From JACZST01 sp964195155 (lineage in GTDB: Bacteria; Actinomycetota; Acidimicrobiia; Spongiisociales; UBA5794): DNA of 33,016 nt. The stretch's first letter is position 1, and every line of letters starts with the position of its first letter. Below the pieces are notes generated by a model. It was not told the origin of the DNA. It ran no database searches and saw only the letters and a list, made by a program, of their open reading frames with translations. Location: the NCBI GenBank assembly GCA_964195155.1, contig CAXMOP010000005.1, positions 1-33,016 of the forward strand. The letters are read 5' to 3'. Below are positions 1-6,861 of the stretch, in pieces. The translations under genes and the position numbers were made by a program.

Positions 1-1
1 A

Positions 2-997
2 CGACGCACCAAGAAGGTGAAGCTCGGCCACATCTCGTGGCTTCGCATCCTCACCGAAGCGGTCACTGAGTACGAGCACCACGGCGTTGAGGACCCCGAG
101 CAGTCCTACATCCTCGGTCAGCTGATCGCCTACCTCGATGACGACCGCTCCGGCGCAGCCGGTTTCGAGGGCATGGGATCGGAGTGGGCGAAAGTCCGAG
201 ACGCCGCAAGAAACAAGACGTTGCGGGCTCGAGATCCCGGTGTCCGTGAGATCGCCGAGGATTGGGCAGCGTTCGTTGAGTACATGGCCCTCAGATTGCG
301 CCAGCGCCTCGGCGGTCAAGTCGCTCCCGTTTACCCACGGACCTCAATCCGGGCCGACCGGTTGGATGAATACCCCGAGTCCCTGGGGACGGAAGGGCTG
401 CTCGAAGCAACGATCAAGGTTCCTGACGCGGTAGCCAACATCGAGATCACTGCCGATCTCGGATCTCGTCAGGTCACCACCCACGCACGGATCAAAGCTC
501 CCAGCCAAGGATTCACCAAGACCAGGATCAACTGGGTGCTCCGTCAGCTCAAAGACGTTCCCGACGATCTCAGGATCACAGGCCGATTCGCCCGTACCTC
601 CAAGACCGCATCGCTGATGCTGCCCGACGTCCGAAAAGACCCGACCGGTCTCGTGCTGGCCTCCGATCCGAAGCGGGAGCTGGTTGCCTTCGATGTGGGG
701 CTATCCAAGGACATGGGAAACAAGGGCGGCAAAGCCAAGGGCTCATTCGTCGCTGAGACCATGAGCCAGGTGTCGGCCTTCTACGGCGAGGTCCTGCAAG
801 ACATTCAGGCATGGCAGCCGAAGGCACCACGACTCAAGGAGGAGCCGGAGGAGCCCGAGGAACCGGAGGAGCCAGCGCCCGAGCCTGAACAGCTCGAGAC
901 AGCACCTCCCCCTCCGGTCGCACAGCCAGAATCGACCGAGTTTCAGCCGCAGCCGTTCCGGCCCTGGCCTGACGACTCTGACCCTTCGGGTGGATAG
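2..997 (+). CDS. Unrecognised protein, N-terminus outside window
   Basis: The reading frame is open to the left edge, so the gene probably begins upstream; GTG at 17 is the first in-window start but has no convincing ribosome binding site. About 330 residues are visible. I do not recognise the family. The first 100 residues look helical, with the phrase KLGHISWLRILTEA near the start and an Asp-rich IAYLDDDRSG. The middle looks alpha/beta (IEITADLGSRQV, LRITGRFAR). The last 50 residues are a low-complexity Glu/Pro tail with EEPEEPEEPEEP, ending in Pro-rich sequence. There is no signal peptide or membrane segment. It sits beside a recombinase-like remnant and a half tRNA gene, so it may be cargo of an integrated element; a DNA-processing or defence role is only a guess from that setting. 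Confidence 0.6.
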   Translation, partial: RRTKKVKLGHISWLRILTEAVTEYEHHGVEDPEQSYILGQLIAYLDDDRSGAAGFEGMGSEWAKVRDAARNKTLRARDPGVREIAEDWAAFVEYMALRLRQRLGGQVAPVYPRTSIRADRLDEYPESLGTEGLLEATIKVPDAVANIEITADLGSRQVTTHARIKAPSQGFTKTRINWVLRQLKDVPDDLRITGRFARTSKTASLMLPDVRKDPTGLVLASDPKRELVAFDVGLSKDMGNKGGKAKGSFVAETMSQVSAFYGEVLQDIQAWQPKAPRLKEEPEEPEEPEEPAPEPEQLETAPPPPVAQPESTEFQPQPFRPWPDDSDPSGG

Positions 998-1001
998 CGG
1001 A

Positions 1002-1090
1002 GCGGTGCTGGTCGGTCTTACTGCGCCCCAAGGTGATGACGATGCCTTTCGGGTCGTCGGTGATATCAGCGCGGCCGGATTCCGGCGAGA
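1002..1090 (-). pseudogene. Tyrosine recombinase (integrase) remnant
   Basis: Read on the minus strand, this stretch encodes SGRADITDDPKGIVITLGR followed by SKTDQ. It resembles the part of phage-type tyrosine integrases where a short beta strand leads into the R-x-KTDQ phrase just after the first catalytic Arg region. The frame has no convincing start, and downstream it runs antisense into the 3' end of the neighbouring gene, so only a fragment of about 30 residues is left. No catalytic R, H-x-x-R or Y motif is visible. The call rests on this short similarity plus the adjacent tRNA half-gene. It could be chance coding in a GC-rich shadow frame. Confidence 0.4.
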
Positions 1091-1099
1091 CCGCTGAAG

Positions 1100-1128
1100 T
1101 GCAACCCGACTGCAACCCGAATGGTTGC
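1100..1128. repeat. Tandem decamer with hairpin
   Basis: TGCAACCCGA occurs twice (1100-1109 and 1111-1120). The second copy forms a perfect 6-bp hairpin with GGTTGC at 1123-1128 (loop 1118-1122). It lies between the recombinase remnant and the tRNA-Leu half, where integrase-binding or terminator sites of an integrated element would be expected. Confidence 0.45.
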
Positions 1129-1231
1129 GACTAGTTGGCATTGGGGCGTACGACTGAATTCGCTCACCGACGATTTGTCATAGGGTGTCTGACGTGCTGG
1201 CACTCGATGGGATAAGTTGGCATGGAGCGGC

Positions 1232-1275
1232 CCAGGTCCTAAACCTGGCGCGTCTTCCAATTCCGCCACGCCCGC
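1232..1275 (-). pseudogene. tRNA-Leu(TAG) 5' half only
   Basis: The minus strand begins GCGGGCGTGGCGGAATTGG, a typical tRNA-Leu acceptor and D-arm. A complete anticodon arm follows: stem CCAGG/CCTGG, loop TTTAGGA, anticodon TAG at 1239-1241. Beyond 1232 there is no T-arm (no TTCGA loop with a matching stem) and no CGCCCGC to close the acceptor, so the 3' half is absent. The break falls right after the anticodon stem, a common crossover region for tRNA-targeting integrases. The fragment probably marks one end of an integrated element, or a scar of one. Confidence 0.75.
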
Positions 1276-1318
1276 GTGCCCGAATTCTCGCAGAGCTCGG
1301 CTCGGTAGGCTCCGGGCC

Positions 1319-1699
1319 ATGGAATACGAGATCAATACCATCGAACGCGAAGACCTCAAGGCAAAGCTCGATCGTGGGGACGACTTCAAGTTGATCATGG
1401 CGATGCACGAGTGGGGATACCGCGTGGCGCACATCCCGGGGTCGCTCCACTACAACACGGTCGACGAGGCACAGGCAGAGCTCGATCTCGACGATGAGAT
1501 CGTGGTGTACTGCACGGACCCGGCATGCGTGGCGAGCCAGTTTGCTTATCAGTGGCTGAGAGAGGCCGGGTATGAGAACGTGCGACGATACGAGGGTGGG
1601 CTGTCGGATTGGGCGGCAGCGGGGTATGAGCTCGAGGGTGATTCGTCGACCGACGACACCGGTGGCGCCTTCTTCTTCACGCCGCCGTCGGAGCGCTGA
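1319..1699 (+). CDS. Rhodanese-like domain protein
   Basis: Single-domain rhodanese-like protein of 126 residues, cytoplasmic with no signal peptide. The domain spans about residues 8-105. The active-site strand and loop read VVYCTDPACVAS, with the first Cys as the probable persulfide-carrying residue. The loop differs from the classical CxxGxR form, and a second Cys follows five residues later. WLREAGYENVRRYEGG and the DW motif are typical of the C-terminal half. The start at ATG 1319 is chosen because the domain begins at once; longer in-frame starts would run through the tRNA-Leu fragment. Family members carry sulfane sulfur or act in thiol chemistry; the substrate here is unknown. A hairpin terminator follows directly. 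Confidence 0.85.
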   Translation: MEYEINTIEREDLKAKLDRGDDFKLIMAMHEWGYRVAHIPGSLHYNTVDEAQAELDLDDEIVVYCTDPACVASQFAYQWLREAGYENVRRYEGGLSDWAAAGYELEGDSSTDDTGGAFFFTPPSER

Positions 1700-1704
1700 C
1701 GCGG

Positions 1705-1730
1705 CGAAGCCCCCGTCGTGTGGGGCTTCG
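1705..1730. terminator. Hairpin terminator between convergent units
   Basis: A perfect 9-bp stem CGAAGCCCC/GGGGCTTCG (1705-1713 and 1722-1730) with an 8-base loop lies 6 bases after the rhodanese stop and abuts the 3' end of the minus-strand tRNA-Lys. There is no T-run. It could end transcription from both sides. Confidence 0.7.
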
Positions 1731-1803
1731 TGGGTCGCGCGGGAATCGAACCCGCAACCTACGGATTAAGAATCCGTTGCTCTGCCGATTGAGCTAGCGA
1801 CCC
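1731..1803 (-). tRNA. tRNA-Lys(CTT)
   Basis: On the minus strand, acceptor GGGTCGC (5' end at 1803) pairs with GCGACCC at the 3' end. The D-arm has TAGCTCAATCGGCAGAGCA. The anticodon arm is ACGGA-TTCTTAA-TCCGT with CTT at 1768-1770. The T-arm is GCGGG-TTCGATT-CCCGC. No CCA is encoded. Confidence 0.95.
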
Positions 1804-1836
1804 AGCGGAAGACTATCAGGGCTGGGAGCGTCGCAC

Positions 1837-1871
1837 GTATGCAAACCCACACTCAGTGTCACTACGCATAC
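1837..1871. promoter_or_regulatory. Nested dyad in a divergent tRNA promoter region
   Basis: Two inverted repeats share the same centre (1854): outer arms GTATGC (1837-1842) and GCATAC (1866-1871), inner arms ACACT (1849-1853) and AGTGT (1855-1859). They lie between divergent tRNA-Lys and tRNA-Pro. Concentric half-sites are typical of operators for dimeric or tetrameric regulators. No regulator is identifiable. Confidence 0.35.
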
Positions 1872-1933
1872 ACGCGACGGCCGCGCGCAACGTATCAGTC
1901 GAGTGTGACGAATATCCTGCGACAATACCGGCA

Positions 1934-2007
1934 CGGGCTGTGGCGCAGCTTGGCAGCGCGCCGCGTTTGGGACGCGGAGGTCGCCGGTTCAAATCCGGCC
2001 AGCCCGA
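1934..2007 (+). tRNA. tRNA-Pro(TGG)
   Basis: Acceptor CGGGCTG (1934-1940) pairs with CAGCCCG (2000-2006); discriminator A is at 2007. Anticodon stem CCGCG/CGCGG with loop TTTGGGA gives anticodon TGG at 1968-1970. The T-arm is CCGG-TTCAAAT-CCGG. No CCA is encoded. The next coding sequence starts at 2011, three bases after the mature end. Confidence 0.95.
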
Positions 2008-2010
2008 CGG

Positions 2011-2664
2011 ATGTCACGACAGTCATTTCTCCTCGACGACCAACTCTCGGCCTATATCGCCGACCACACGCCGCCACCGTCGGAACTCGAGCGCGCCTTG
2101 ATCGACGAAACCGCCGAGCTCGCAGAAGCCGACATGCAAATCAGCCTCGAGCAGGCAGCGTTCCTCCGCTTCCTCATCCAAGTCTCCGGAGCCAGGGACA
2201 TCCTCGAGATCGGCACCTTCACTGGCTACTCGTCGCTGGCCATGGCGACCGCGCTCCCCGAGAACGGAAGCATCATCGCCCTCGACGTCAGCGACGAATG
2301 GACCGCAATCGCCCGCCGCTACTGGAAGAAAGGCGGCGTCGAGGACCGCATCGACCTCCGCATTGGCCCCGCCACCGACTCGCTCAGAGCAATGGCCGAG
2401 GAGCCGACATTCGATCTGGCCTTCATCGATGCCGACAAGACCGGCTACCCCGACTACCTCGAACTGGTCATCCCTCGCCTCAATTCCGGTGGTGTCATCG
2501 TCGCCGACAACACGCTGCGACGCGGTCGGGTGGCCGACCCCGACCAGGCTGGGGAATCCATCGACGCGGTTCGCAGGTTCAACGCATCGGCCGCTGCCGA
2601 CCCTCGACTCGACACCCAGGTGCTCCCGCTTTTCGACGGATTGACCGTCGCGGTCAAGCGATAG
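2011..2664 (+). CDS. SAM-dependent O-methyltransferase (family 3)
   Basis: Class I methyltransferase of 217 residues, of the catechol/caffeoyl-CoA O-methyltransferase-like group. The SAM-binding motif I is ILEIGTFTGYSSLAMA (about residues 64-79). The acidic residue after strand 2 is in IIALDVS, and the metal and active-site phrase is DLAFIDADKTGYPDY (about 134-148). The later VIVADNTLRRGRV supplies the second metal-site Asp-Asn. The family transfers a methyl group to a catechol-type hydroxyl using a divalent metal; the substrate is unknown. ATG 2011 begins three bases after tRNA-Pro, so any ribosome binding site would have to lie inside the tRNA. The first in-frame Met further in would remove conserved N-terminal helix. 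Translation from a processed, leaderless message is likely. Confidence 0.9.
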   Translation: MSRQSFLLDDQLSAYIADHTPPPSELERALIDETAELAEADMQISLEQAAFLRFLIQVSGARDILEIGTFTGYSSLAMATALPENGSIIALDVSDEWTAIARRYWKKGGVEDRIDLRIGPATDSLRAMAEEPTFDLAFIDADKTGYPDYLELVIPRLNSGGVIVADNTLRRGRVADPDQAGESIDAVRRFNASAAADPRLDTQVLPLFDGLTVAVKR

Positions 2665-2689
2665 GCCCTGGGTAACCTACCGACCGTCC

Positions 2690-2760
<71 letters not shown>

Positions 2761-2869
2761 CTGCCGGGGTGCTTGCCAATGACGCGTGCGACGGGGCGAA
2801 CCCGACCGCCCTGCTTAGTATTTCCCCCGACGGGTGCCCCGCGATTGCAGATTGCCACGCACCCTCTGA

Positions 2870-2943
2870 GCCCCCGTAGCTCAATTGGATAGAGCAGCGG
2901 ACTTCTAATCCGCAGGTTGCACGTTCGAGTCGTGCCGGGGGTA
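2870..2943 (+). tRNA. tRNA-Arg(TCT)
   Basis: Acceptor GCCCCCG (2870-2876) pairs with CGGGGGT (2936-2942), with one G-T pair at the end. Anticodon loop CTTCTAA gives TCT at 2904-2906. The T-arm is GCACG-TTCGAGT-CGTGC. Discriminator A at 2943, no CCA. Confidence 0.95.
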
Positions 2944-2993
2944 CCGGGCGTCCATCTCTATCGTTACGATTGTCGATGCGCGACAGCGCGCAT

Positions 2994-3069
2994 GGTGGGC
3001 GTAGCTCAGCCTGGTAAGAGCGCCTGGTTGTGGTCCAGGAGGTCGCGGGTTCGAATCCCGTCGCTCACC
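2994..3069 (+). tRNA. tRNA-His(GTG)
   Basis: Acceptor GTGGGCG (2995-3001) pairs with CGCTCAC, and the extra G at 2994 faces discriminator C at 3069, the His-specific G-1:C73 pair. Anticodon stem CCTGG/CCAGG with loop TTGTGGT gives GTG at 3030-3032. The next three bases, 3070-3072, are CCA, so the tail is encoded. Confidence 0.95.
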
Positions 3070-3090
3070 CCAAGTCAGCACTGGAGAGTC

Positions 3091-4467
3091 GTGGAAACCC
3101 AAATCAACGAGACGGGCCGCTACGAGCGCACCCTGACGATCCAGCTCGACGAGACCGAATTCGAGGACGCCAAACAGAAGGCGGCTCGCCACCTCTCCAA
3201 GGACATGAAGATCAAGGGCTTCCGGCCGGGCAAGGCGCCCTATGCGATGGTCGAGCGCGCCGTTGGCTCCGACCAAATCCGCACCCACGCCGTCGAGGAC
3301 ACCATGCCGAAACCCGTCGCCAAGATCATGGACGAGGAGGAGCTCGAACCAGCCACGCTCCCAGCAATCACTGACATCCGCGACCTCGAGGATGGTGGCG
3401 TGGAGGTCGATGTGGTGATCACCCTCTGGCCGATCCTCGAGGCTATCCCCGATTTCACCGGCCGCAAAGTCCAGGTCGAAATCCCCATCGTCGAGGCAGA
3501 AGAGATCGATCAGCAGATCGATGCCCTGCGCAATCAGTTCGCCGAGTTGGAGGATGTCGATCGCCCGGCCATCGCCGAGGACTACGTCCTGGTCAACGTC
3601 GACGCACTGTCCGGCCAAGACGCGATCGAGGAGGCTTCGGCGAAGGATCTGCTCTACGAGGTCGGGTCGCACAGTTTCATTCCCGGCCTCGACGAGATCT
3701 TGATCGGGGCCGCGGTCGGGACCATTGCCGAGGGTGAGGGAACACTGCCTCCAGGCTTCACCGACCACGGCGGGGAACAGGTGAAGCTCCGGGCCCTCGT
3801 CAAGGAGGTCAAGGTCAAGCGCCTCCCCGAGGTCTCGGATGAGTTCGTCTCCGAAGTCACCGAGTTCGACACCGAGGAGGAGCTTCGCGCACAGATCGAG
3901 GATGACATCAGCGCCGTGAAGGTGCAGAGCGCCCGTGCAATGTTCGAGAGCCGGGCGATCGAGGAGTTCGTTGCCGAGCTCGACATCGACCTGCCCCAGG
4001 CCCTCGTCGACGCAGAAGCCGAGGCACGGATCCGCAACGTCTTCGAGCGACTCCAGCAAGACGGCGTCAGCCTCGAGGAGTACCTTCGGATCATCGGCCA
4101 GGACCAGGAGCAGTTCACCGAGTCGATCCGTGCCCAGGCCATGACGGCCCTCTCGACACGGGTCTTGATTGAGGGCATCATTTCCATAGACGGGCTCGAA
4201 GTCGATGACGACGAGTACCAGGCGGCCCTCGAAGCCCTGGCGGCACAATCGGACAGCACGCCAGAAGAGGTCGACGAGGCGCTGATCGCGAGTGGTCAAA
4301 AGGAAGCGCTGACCGGTGATATCCTCCGCTCGAAAGCACTGGAGCGGATCGCCTCGGCGGCCGAGCCGGTGGACTCGGAAGGCAATGCGGTTGACCTCAA
4401 CAGGGAGCCGCCGGCTTCCGATGATGAACTAGGAGAGGAGGCTCTCGCCGAAGCCGGCGAGGAGTGA
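3091..4467 (+). CDS. tig: Trigger factor
   Basis: Ribosome-bound peptidyl-prolyl isomerase and chaperone that meets nascent chains at the exit tunnel; 458 residues, usual family length. The N-terminal ribosome-binding domain carries the signature GFRPGKAP at residues 43-50. A divergent FKBP-like domain follows (about 155-240, with EVGSHSFIPGLDEILIG), then the long helical C-terminal chaperone domain. The tail is very acidic. GTG 3091 is chosen because it gives the family N-terminus (VETQINETGRYERTL) and is preceded by GGAGAG. It follows the tRNA-His gene by 21 bases, so the tRNAs and tig may share a transcript. clpP begins one base after the stop, pairing the chaperone with a protease. Confidence 0.97.
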   Translation: METQINETGRYERTLTIQLDETEFEDAKQKAARHLSKDMKIKGFRPGKAPYAMVERAVGSDQIRTHAVEDTMPKPVAKIMDEEELEPATLPAITDIRDLEDGGVEVDVVITLWPILEAIPDFTGRKVQVEIPIVEAEEIDQQIDALRNQFAELEDVDRPAIAEDYVLVNVDALSGQDAIEEASAKDLLYEVGSHSFIPGLDEILIGAAVGTIAEGEGTLPPGFTDHGGEQVKLRALVKEVKVKRLPEVSDEFVSEVTEFDTEEELRAQIEDDISAVKVQSARAMFESRAIEEFVAELDIDLPQALVDAEAEARIRNVFERLQQDGVSLEEYLRIIGQDQEQFTESIRAQAMTALSTRVLIEGIISIDGLEVDDDEYQAALEALAAQSDSTPEEVDEALIASGQKEALTGDILRSKALERIASAAEPVDSEGNAVDLNREPPASDDELGEEALAEAGEE

Positions 4468-4468
4468 T

Positions 4469-5077
4469 ATGAGTTATCTAGTCCCAACGGTTGTCGAACA
4501 GACGCCACGAGGCGAGCGAGCCTTTGACATTTACAGCCGGTTGCTGAAGGACCGCATCGTGTTCCTCGGCACCCCGATCGACGACGGCGTCGCCAATATC
4601 ATCATGGCGCAGCTGCTCCACCTCGAAGGTGAGGATCCAGACAAGGACATCGCCCTGTACATCAACTCGCCGGGCGGCTCGACCTATGCCCTGATGGCGG
4701 TGTACGACACGATGCAGTTCATCAAACCCGACGTCGCCACCTACTGCATGGGCCTTGCGGCATCGGCAGCCGCCGTGCTGCTCGCCGGCGGCGCTCACGG
4801 TAAGCGGTACGCGCTGCCGCACTCACGGATCATGGTCCACCAGCCACACGTCTCCGGTGTCGGCGGCCAAGCCACCGACATCGAGATCCACGCCAAGGAG
4901 ATCCTGAAGACCCGGGAGGAGATCAACGAGATCCTTGCTCTCCACACCGGTAGGGATCTTGAGTCGGTCAGCGAGGACACCGATCGCGACTTCTGGCTCA
5001 GTGCAGAGGAGGCAGTGGAGTACGGTGCAGTCGACAGCATTCTGCAAGGACGTCAATTGGAAGCCGTCGCCGGGTAG
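4469..5077 (+). CDS. clpP: ATP-dependent Clp protease proteolytic subunit
   Basis: Serine protease of 202 residues that forms the barrel of the ClpXP machine. The catalytic triad is visible: Ser99 in GLAASAAAVLL, His124 in RIMVHQP and Asp174 in DTDRDFW. The oligomer and specificity segment YINSPGGS is intact at about 64-71. The N-terminus SYLVPTVVEQTPRGERAFDI is the mature-type loop with little propeptide. ATG 4469 overlaps the tig end region, so translation is probably coupled. Many actinobacteria carry two adjacent clpP genes; only one is seen here, next to its ATPase clpX. Confidence 0.97.
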   Translation: MSYLVPTVVEQTPRGERAFDIYSRLLKDRIVFLGTPIDDGVANIIMAQLLHLEGEDPDKDIALYINSPGGSTYALMAVYDTMQFIKPDVATYCMGLAASAAAVLLAGGAHGKRYALPHSRIMVHQPHVSGVGGQATDIEIHAKEILKTREEINEILALHTGRDLESVSEDTDRDFWLSAEEAVEYGAVDSILQGRQLEAVAG

Positions 5078-5088
5078 GGAGTCACCCC

Positions 5089-6363
5089 GTGGCCAAATAC
5101 GAAGGAACTGAGCTTCTCAAATGCAGCTTCTGCGGTAAGTCGCAGAAGCAGGTCAAGAAGCTCATTGCCGGGCCCGGGGTCTACATCTGTGACGAGTGCG
5201 TCGATCTGTGCAACGAGATCATCGATGAGGAGCTGACCGCCAGCGAGGAGATCTCGTTCACCGAACTGCCAAAGCCCTACGAGATCTACGACTTTCTCGA
5301 CCAGTACGTCGTGGGCCAGGACTACGCCAAGAAGATCCTGTCCGTTGCGGTGTACAACCACTACAAGCGGGTCCGCGCCGGTCAACGGGCCACCGAGGAT
5401 GAGGTCGAGCTGCAGAAGTCCAACATCCTCATGGTCGGGCCGACCGGCTCGGGCAAGACCCTCATGGCGCAGACCTTGGCAAGGCTGCTCAACGTCCCGT
5501 TCGCCATCGCAGACGCCACCGCCCTCACCGAGGCCGGGTACGTCGGCGAGGACGTCGAGAACATCCTGCTCAAACTGATCCAAGCCGCCGACTTCGACAT
5601 CAAGCGTGCCGAGCAGGGCATCATCTACATCGATGAGATCGACAAGATCGCCCGCAAGGCCGAGAACCCCTCGATCACCCGCGACGTCTCCGGTGAGGGA
5701 GTCCAGCAGGCACTGCTGAAGATCCTGGAGGGCACGATGGCCTCGGTTCCTCCCCAGGGAGGCCGCAAGCACCCCCATCAGGAGTTCCTCCAGCTCGACA
5801 CCACCAACATGCTGTTCCTGTGCGGCGGTGCCTTCTCCGGCCTAGAGGACGTGATCGTGTCGAGGATTGGCAACACCACGGTCGGGTTCGGCGCCGAGGT
5901 GCACTCGGCGGAAGAGGTACGCCCCTCGGAGGTGATTTCCCAGGTGCTGCCCGAAGACCTGCTCGCCTACGGGCTCATTCCCGAGTTCATTGGACGGCTC
6001 CCGGTGATCGCCACCGTCGATGATCTGGATACCGACGACCTGGTGCGAGTCCTGACCGAGCCGAAGAATTCCCTCGTCAAGCAGTACGCCAAGTTCTTCG
6101 AGATGGACGGCGTCGAGCTCATCGTCACCGACGAGGCGCTCATCGCCATCGCCCAGCAAGCCATGCGCCGGGGGACGGGTGCTCGCGGGTTGCGGGCGAT
6201 CATGGAGGAAGTGCTGCTCGACACCATGTACGAGCTGCCTTCCCGTTCCGACGTGGCCAGGGTCGTCATCGACGAGCAGGTGGTGCGCAACCGGGTCAAC
6301 CCCACACTGGTGCCCATCTCCGACCTGTCCTCTGCCGACCTTCCGGAGGAACGCTCGGCGTGA
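5089..6363 (+). CDS. clpX: ClpX AAA+ unfoldase subunit
   Basis: ATPase of 424 residues that unfolds substrates and feeds them to ClpP. The N-terminal zinc-binding domain has C12, C15, C34 and C37 (CSFC and CDEC). Walker A GPTGSGKT is at 117-124, the pore loop GYVG at 150-153, Walker B IIYIDEID at about 178-185 and the RKH loop at 226-228. The ClpP-docking loop is in ISRIGNTTVGFG-like sequence (VSRIGNTTVGFG). The arginine-finger and sensor region is GLIPEFIGRLPVI. The GTG start at 5089 is preceded by AGGGAG and follows clpP by 11 bases, in an operon tig-clpP-clpX. Its stop overlaps the next start by 4 bases. Confidence 0.97.
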   Translation: MAKYEGTELLKCSFCGKSQKQVKKLIAGPGVYICDECVDLCNEIIDEELTASEEISFTELPKPYEIYDFLDQYVVGQDYAKKILSVAVYNHYKRVRAGQRATEDEVELQKSNILMVGPTGSGKTLMAQTLARLLNVPFAIADATALTEAGYVGEDVENILLKLIQAADFDIKRAEQGIIYIDEIDKIARKAENPSITRDVSGEGVQQALLKILEGTMASVPPQGGRKHPHQEFLQLDTTNMLFLCGGAFSGLEDVIVSRIGNTTVGFGAEVHSAEEVRPSEVISQVLPEDLLAYGLIPEFIGRLPVIATVDDLDTDDLVRVLTEPKNSLVKQYAKFFEMDGVELIVTDEALIAIAQQAMRRGTGARGLRAIMEEVLLDTMYELPSRSDVARVVIDEQVVRNRVNPTLVPISDLSSADLPEERSA

Positions 6364-6782
6364 GGCGACTCGTGCTTCTGGTGGTTTCCACCGCGCTGCT
6401 GCTCGCTGCCTGTGGCGGTGAGAACGCATCCACGCTCGACGGGACGAGTTGGGACTATTTCGCCTATGAACTCGGCGACGGGGTCGTCGAGGTGTTTCCA
6501 GGCACCCAACCGACGCTCGCCTTCGAAGGTGACGTCGTCTCCGGCTCCGATGGCTGCAATGACTTCACGGGAACCTACGAGATCTCGTCGGGAAACATGA
6601 TCGAGATCGGTCAGCTGGCATCGACCCAGAGGGCGTGCGAGGAAGATGTGATGTTTCAAGCGGACGTGATCCTATCGATCCTCGGCGCCGTCATCCTGTA
6701 CGACAAGACTTCAGGCGATGAGCTCTTCGTGCGAACCGGCTCTGCGGACTTCCTCGGTTACAACCGCGTCTCCGACGAGTAG
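6360..6782 (+). CDS. META-domain lipoprotein
   Basis: Small exported protein of 140 residues. The N-terminus MRRLVLLVVSTALLLAAC is a lipoprotein signal with the lipobox LAAC and Cys18 as the lipidated residue, so it should be anchored on the outer face of the membrane. The remainder is one META (HslJ-like) domain: LDGTSWDYFAYE, then the hallmark GSDGCNDFTGTYEI and QLASTQRACEED with the paired Cys. Function of this family is poorly known; some members are linked to stress or antibiotic tolerance. The GTG start overlaps the clpX stop (GTGA), so it is translationally coupled and probably the last gene of the tig-clpPX operon. Confidence 0.85.
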   Translation: MRRLVLLVVSTALLLAACGGENASTLDGTSWDYFAYELGDGVVEVFPGTQPTLAFEGDVVSGSDGCNDFTGTYEISSGNMIEIGQLASTQRACEEDVMFQADVILSILGAVILYDKTSGDELFVRTGSADFLGYNRVSDE

Positions 6783-6811
6783 GAACCACTTCGCTCGCTG
6801 CGCTCGGTTCC
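6782..6811. terminator. Hairpin after the clpX operon
   Basis: GGAACC (6782-6787) and GGTTCC (6806-6811) enclose CGCTCGCTGCGCTCG-like sequence that can pair further. It starts at the last base of the META gene stop codon. No T-run follows. It may also be a copy of a dispersed short repeat. Confidence 0.45.
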
Positions 6812-6840
6812 GGCTACCAGATCCCGGCAAGAGTGTTTTG

Positions 6841-6861
6841 ACTGGCAACTGGCAACTGGTC
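6841..6861. repeat. Tandem heptamer array, unit ACTGGCA
   Basis: Three heptamers in register: ACTGGCA, ACTGGCA, ACTGGTC (6841-6861). The array overlaps the stop codon (6860-6862, minus strand) of the amidohydrolase gene. It is one of several arrays in this window with the same layout but a different unit. Confidence 0.7.

Noticed and set aside
1190..1275. Group I intron interrupting tRNA-Leu
   Set aside because: Such introns sit in the anticodon loop and leave both exons; here the anticodon stem is complete and no 3' exon lies downstream on the minus strand within the window.
1839..2675. Plus-strand frame through tRNA-Pro and the methyltransferase
   Set aside because: Runs through a tRNA and is Arg/Pro-rich; the methyltransferase frame is the real one.
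2905..4299. Long minus-strand open frame opposite trigger factor
   Set aside because: It mirrors tig codon by codon, is Leu/Asp-rich as expected of an antisense frame, and has no family motif.
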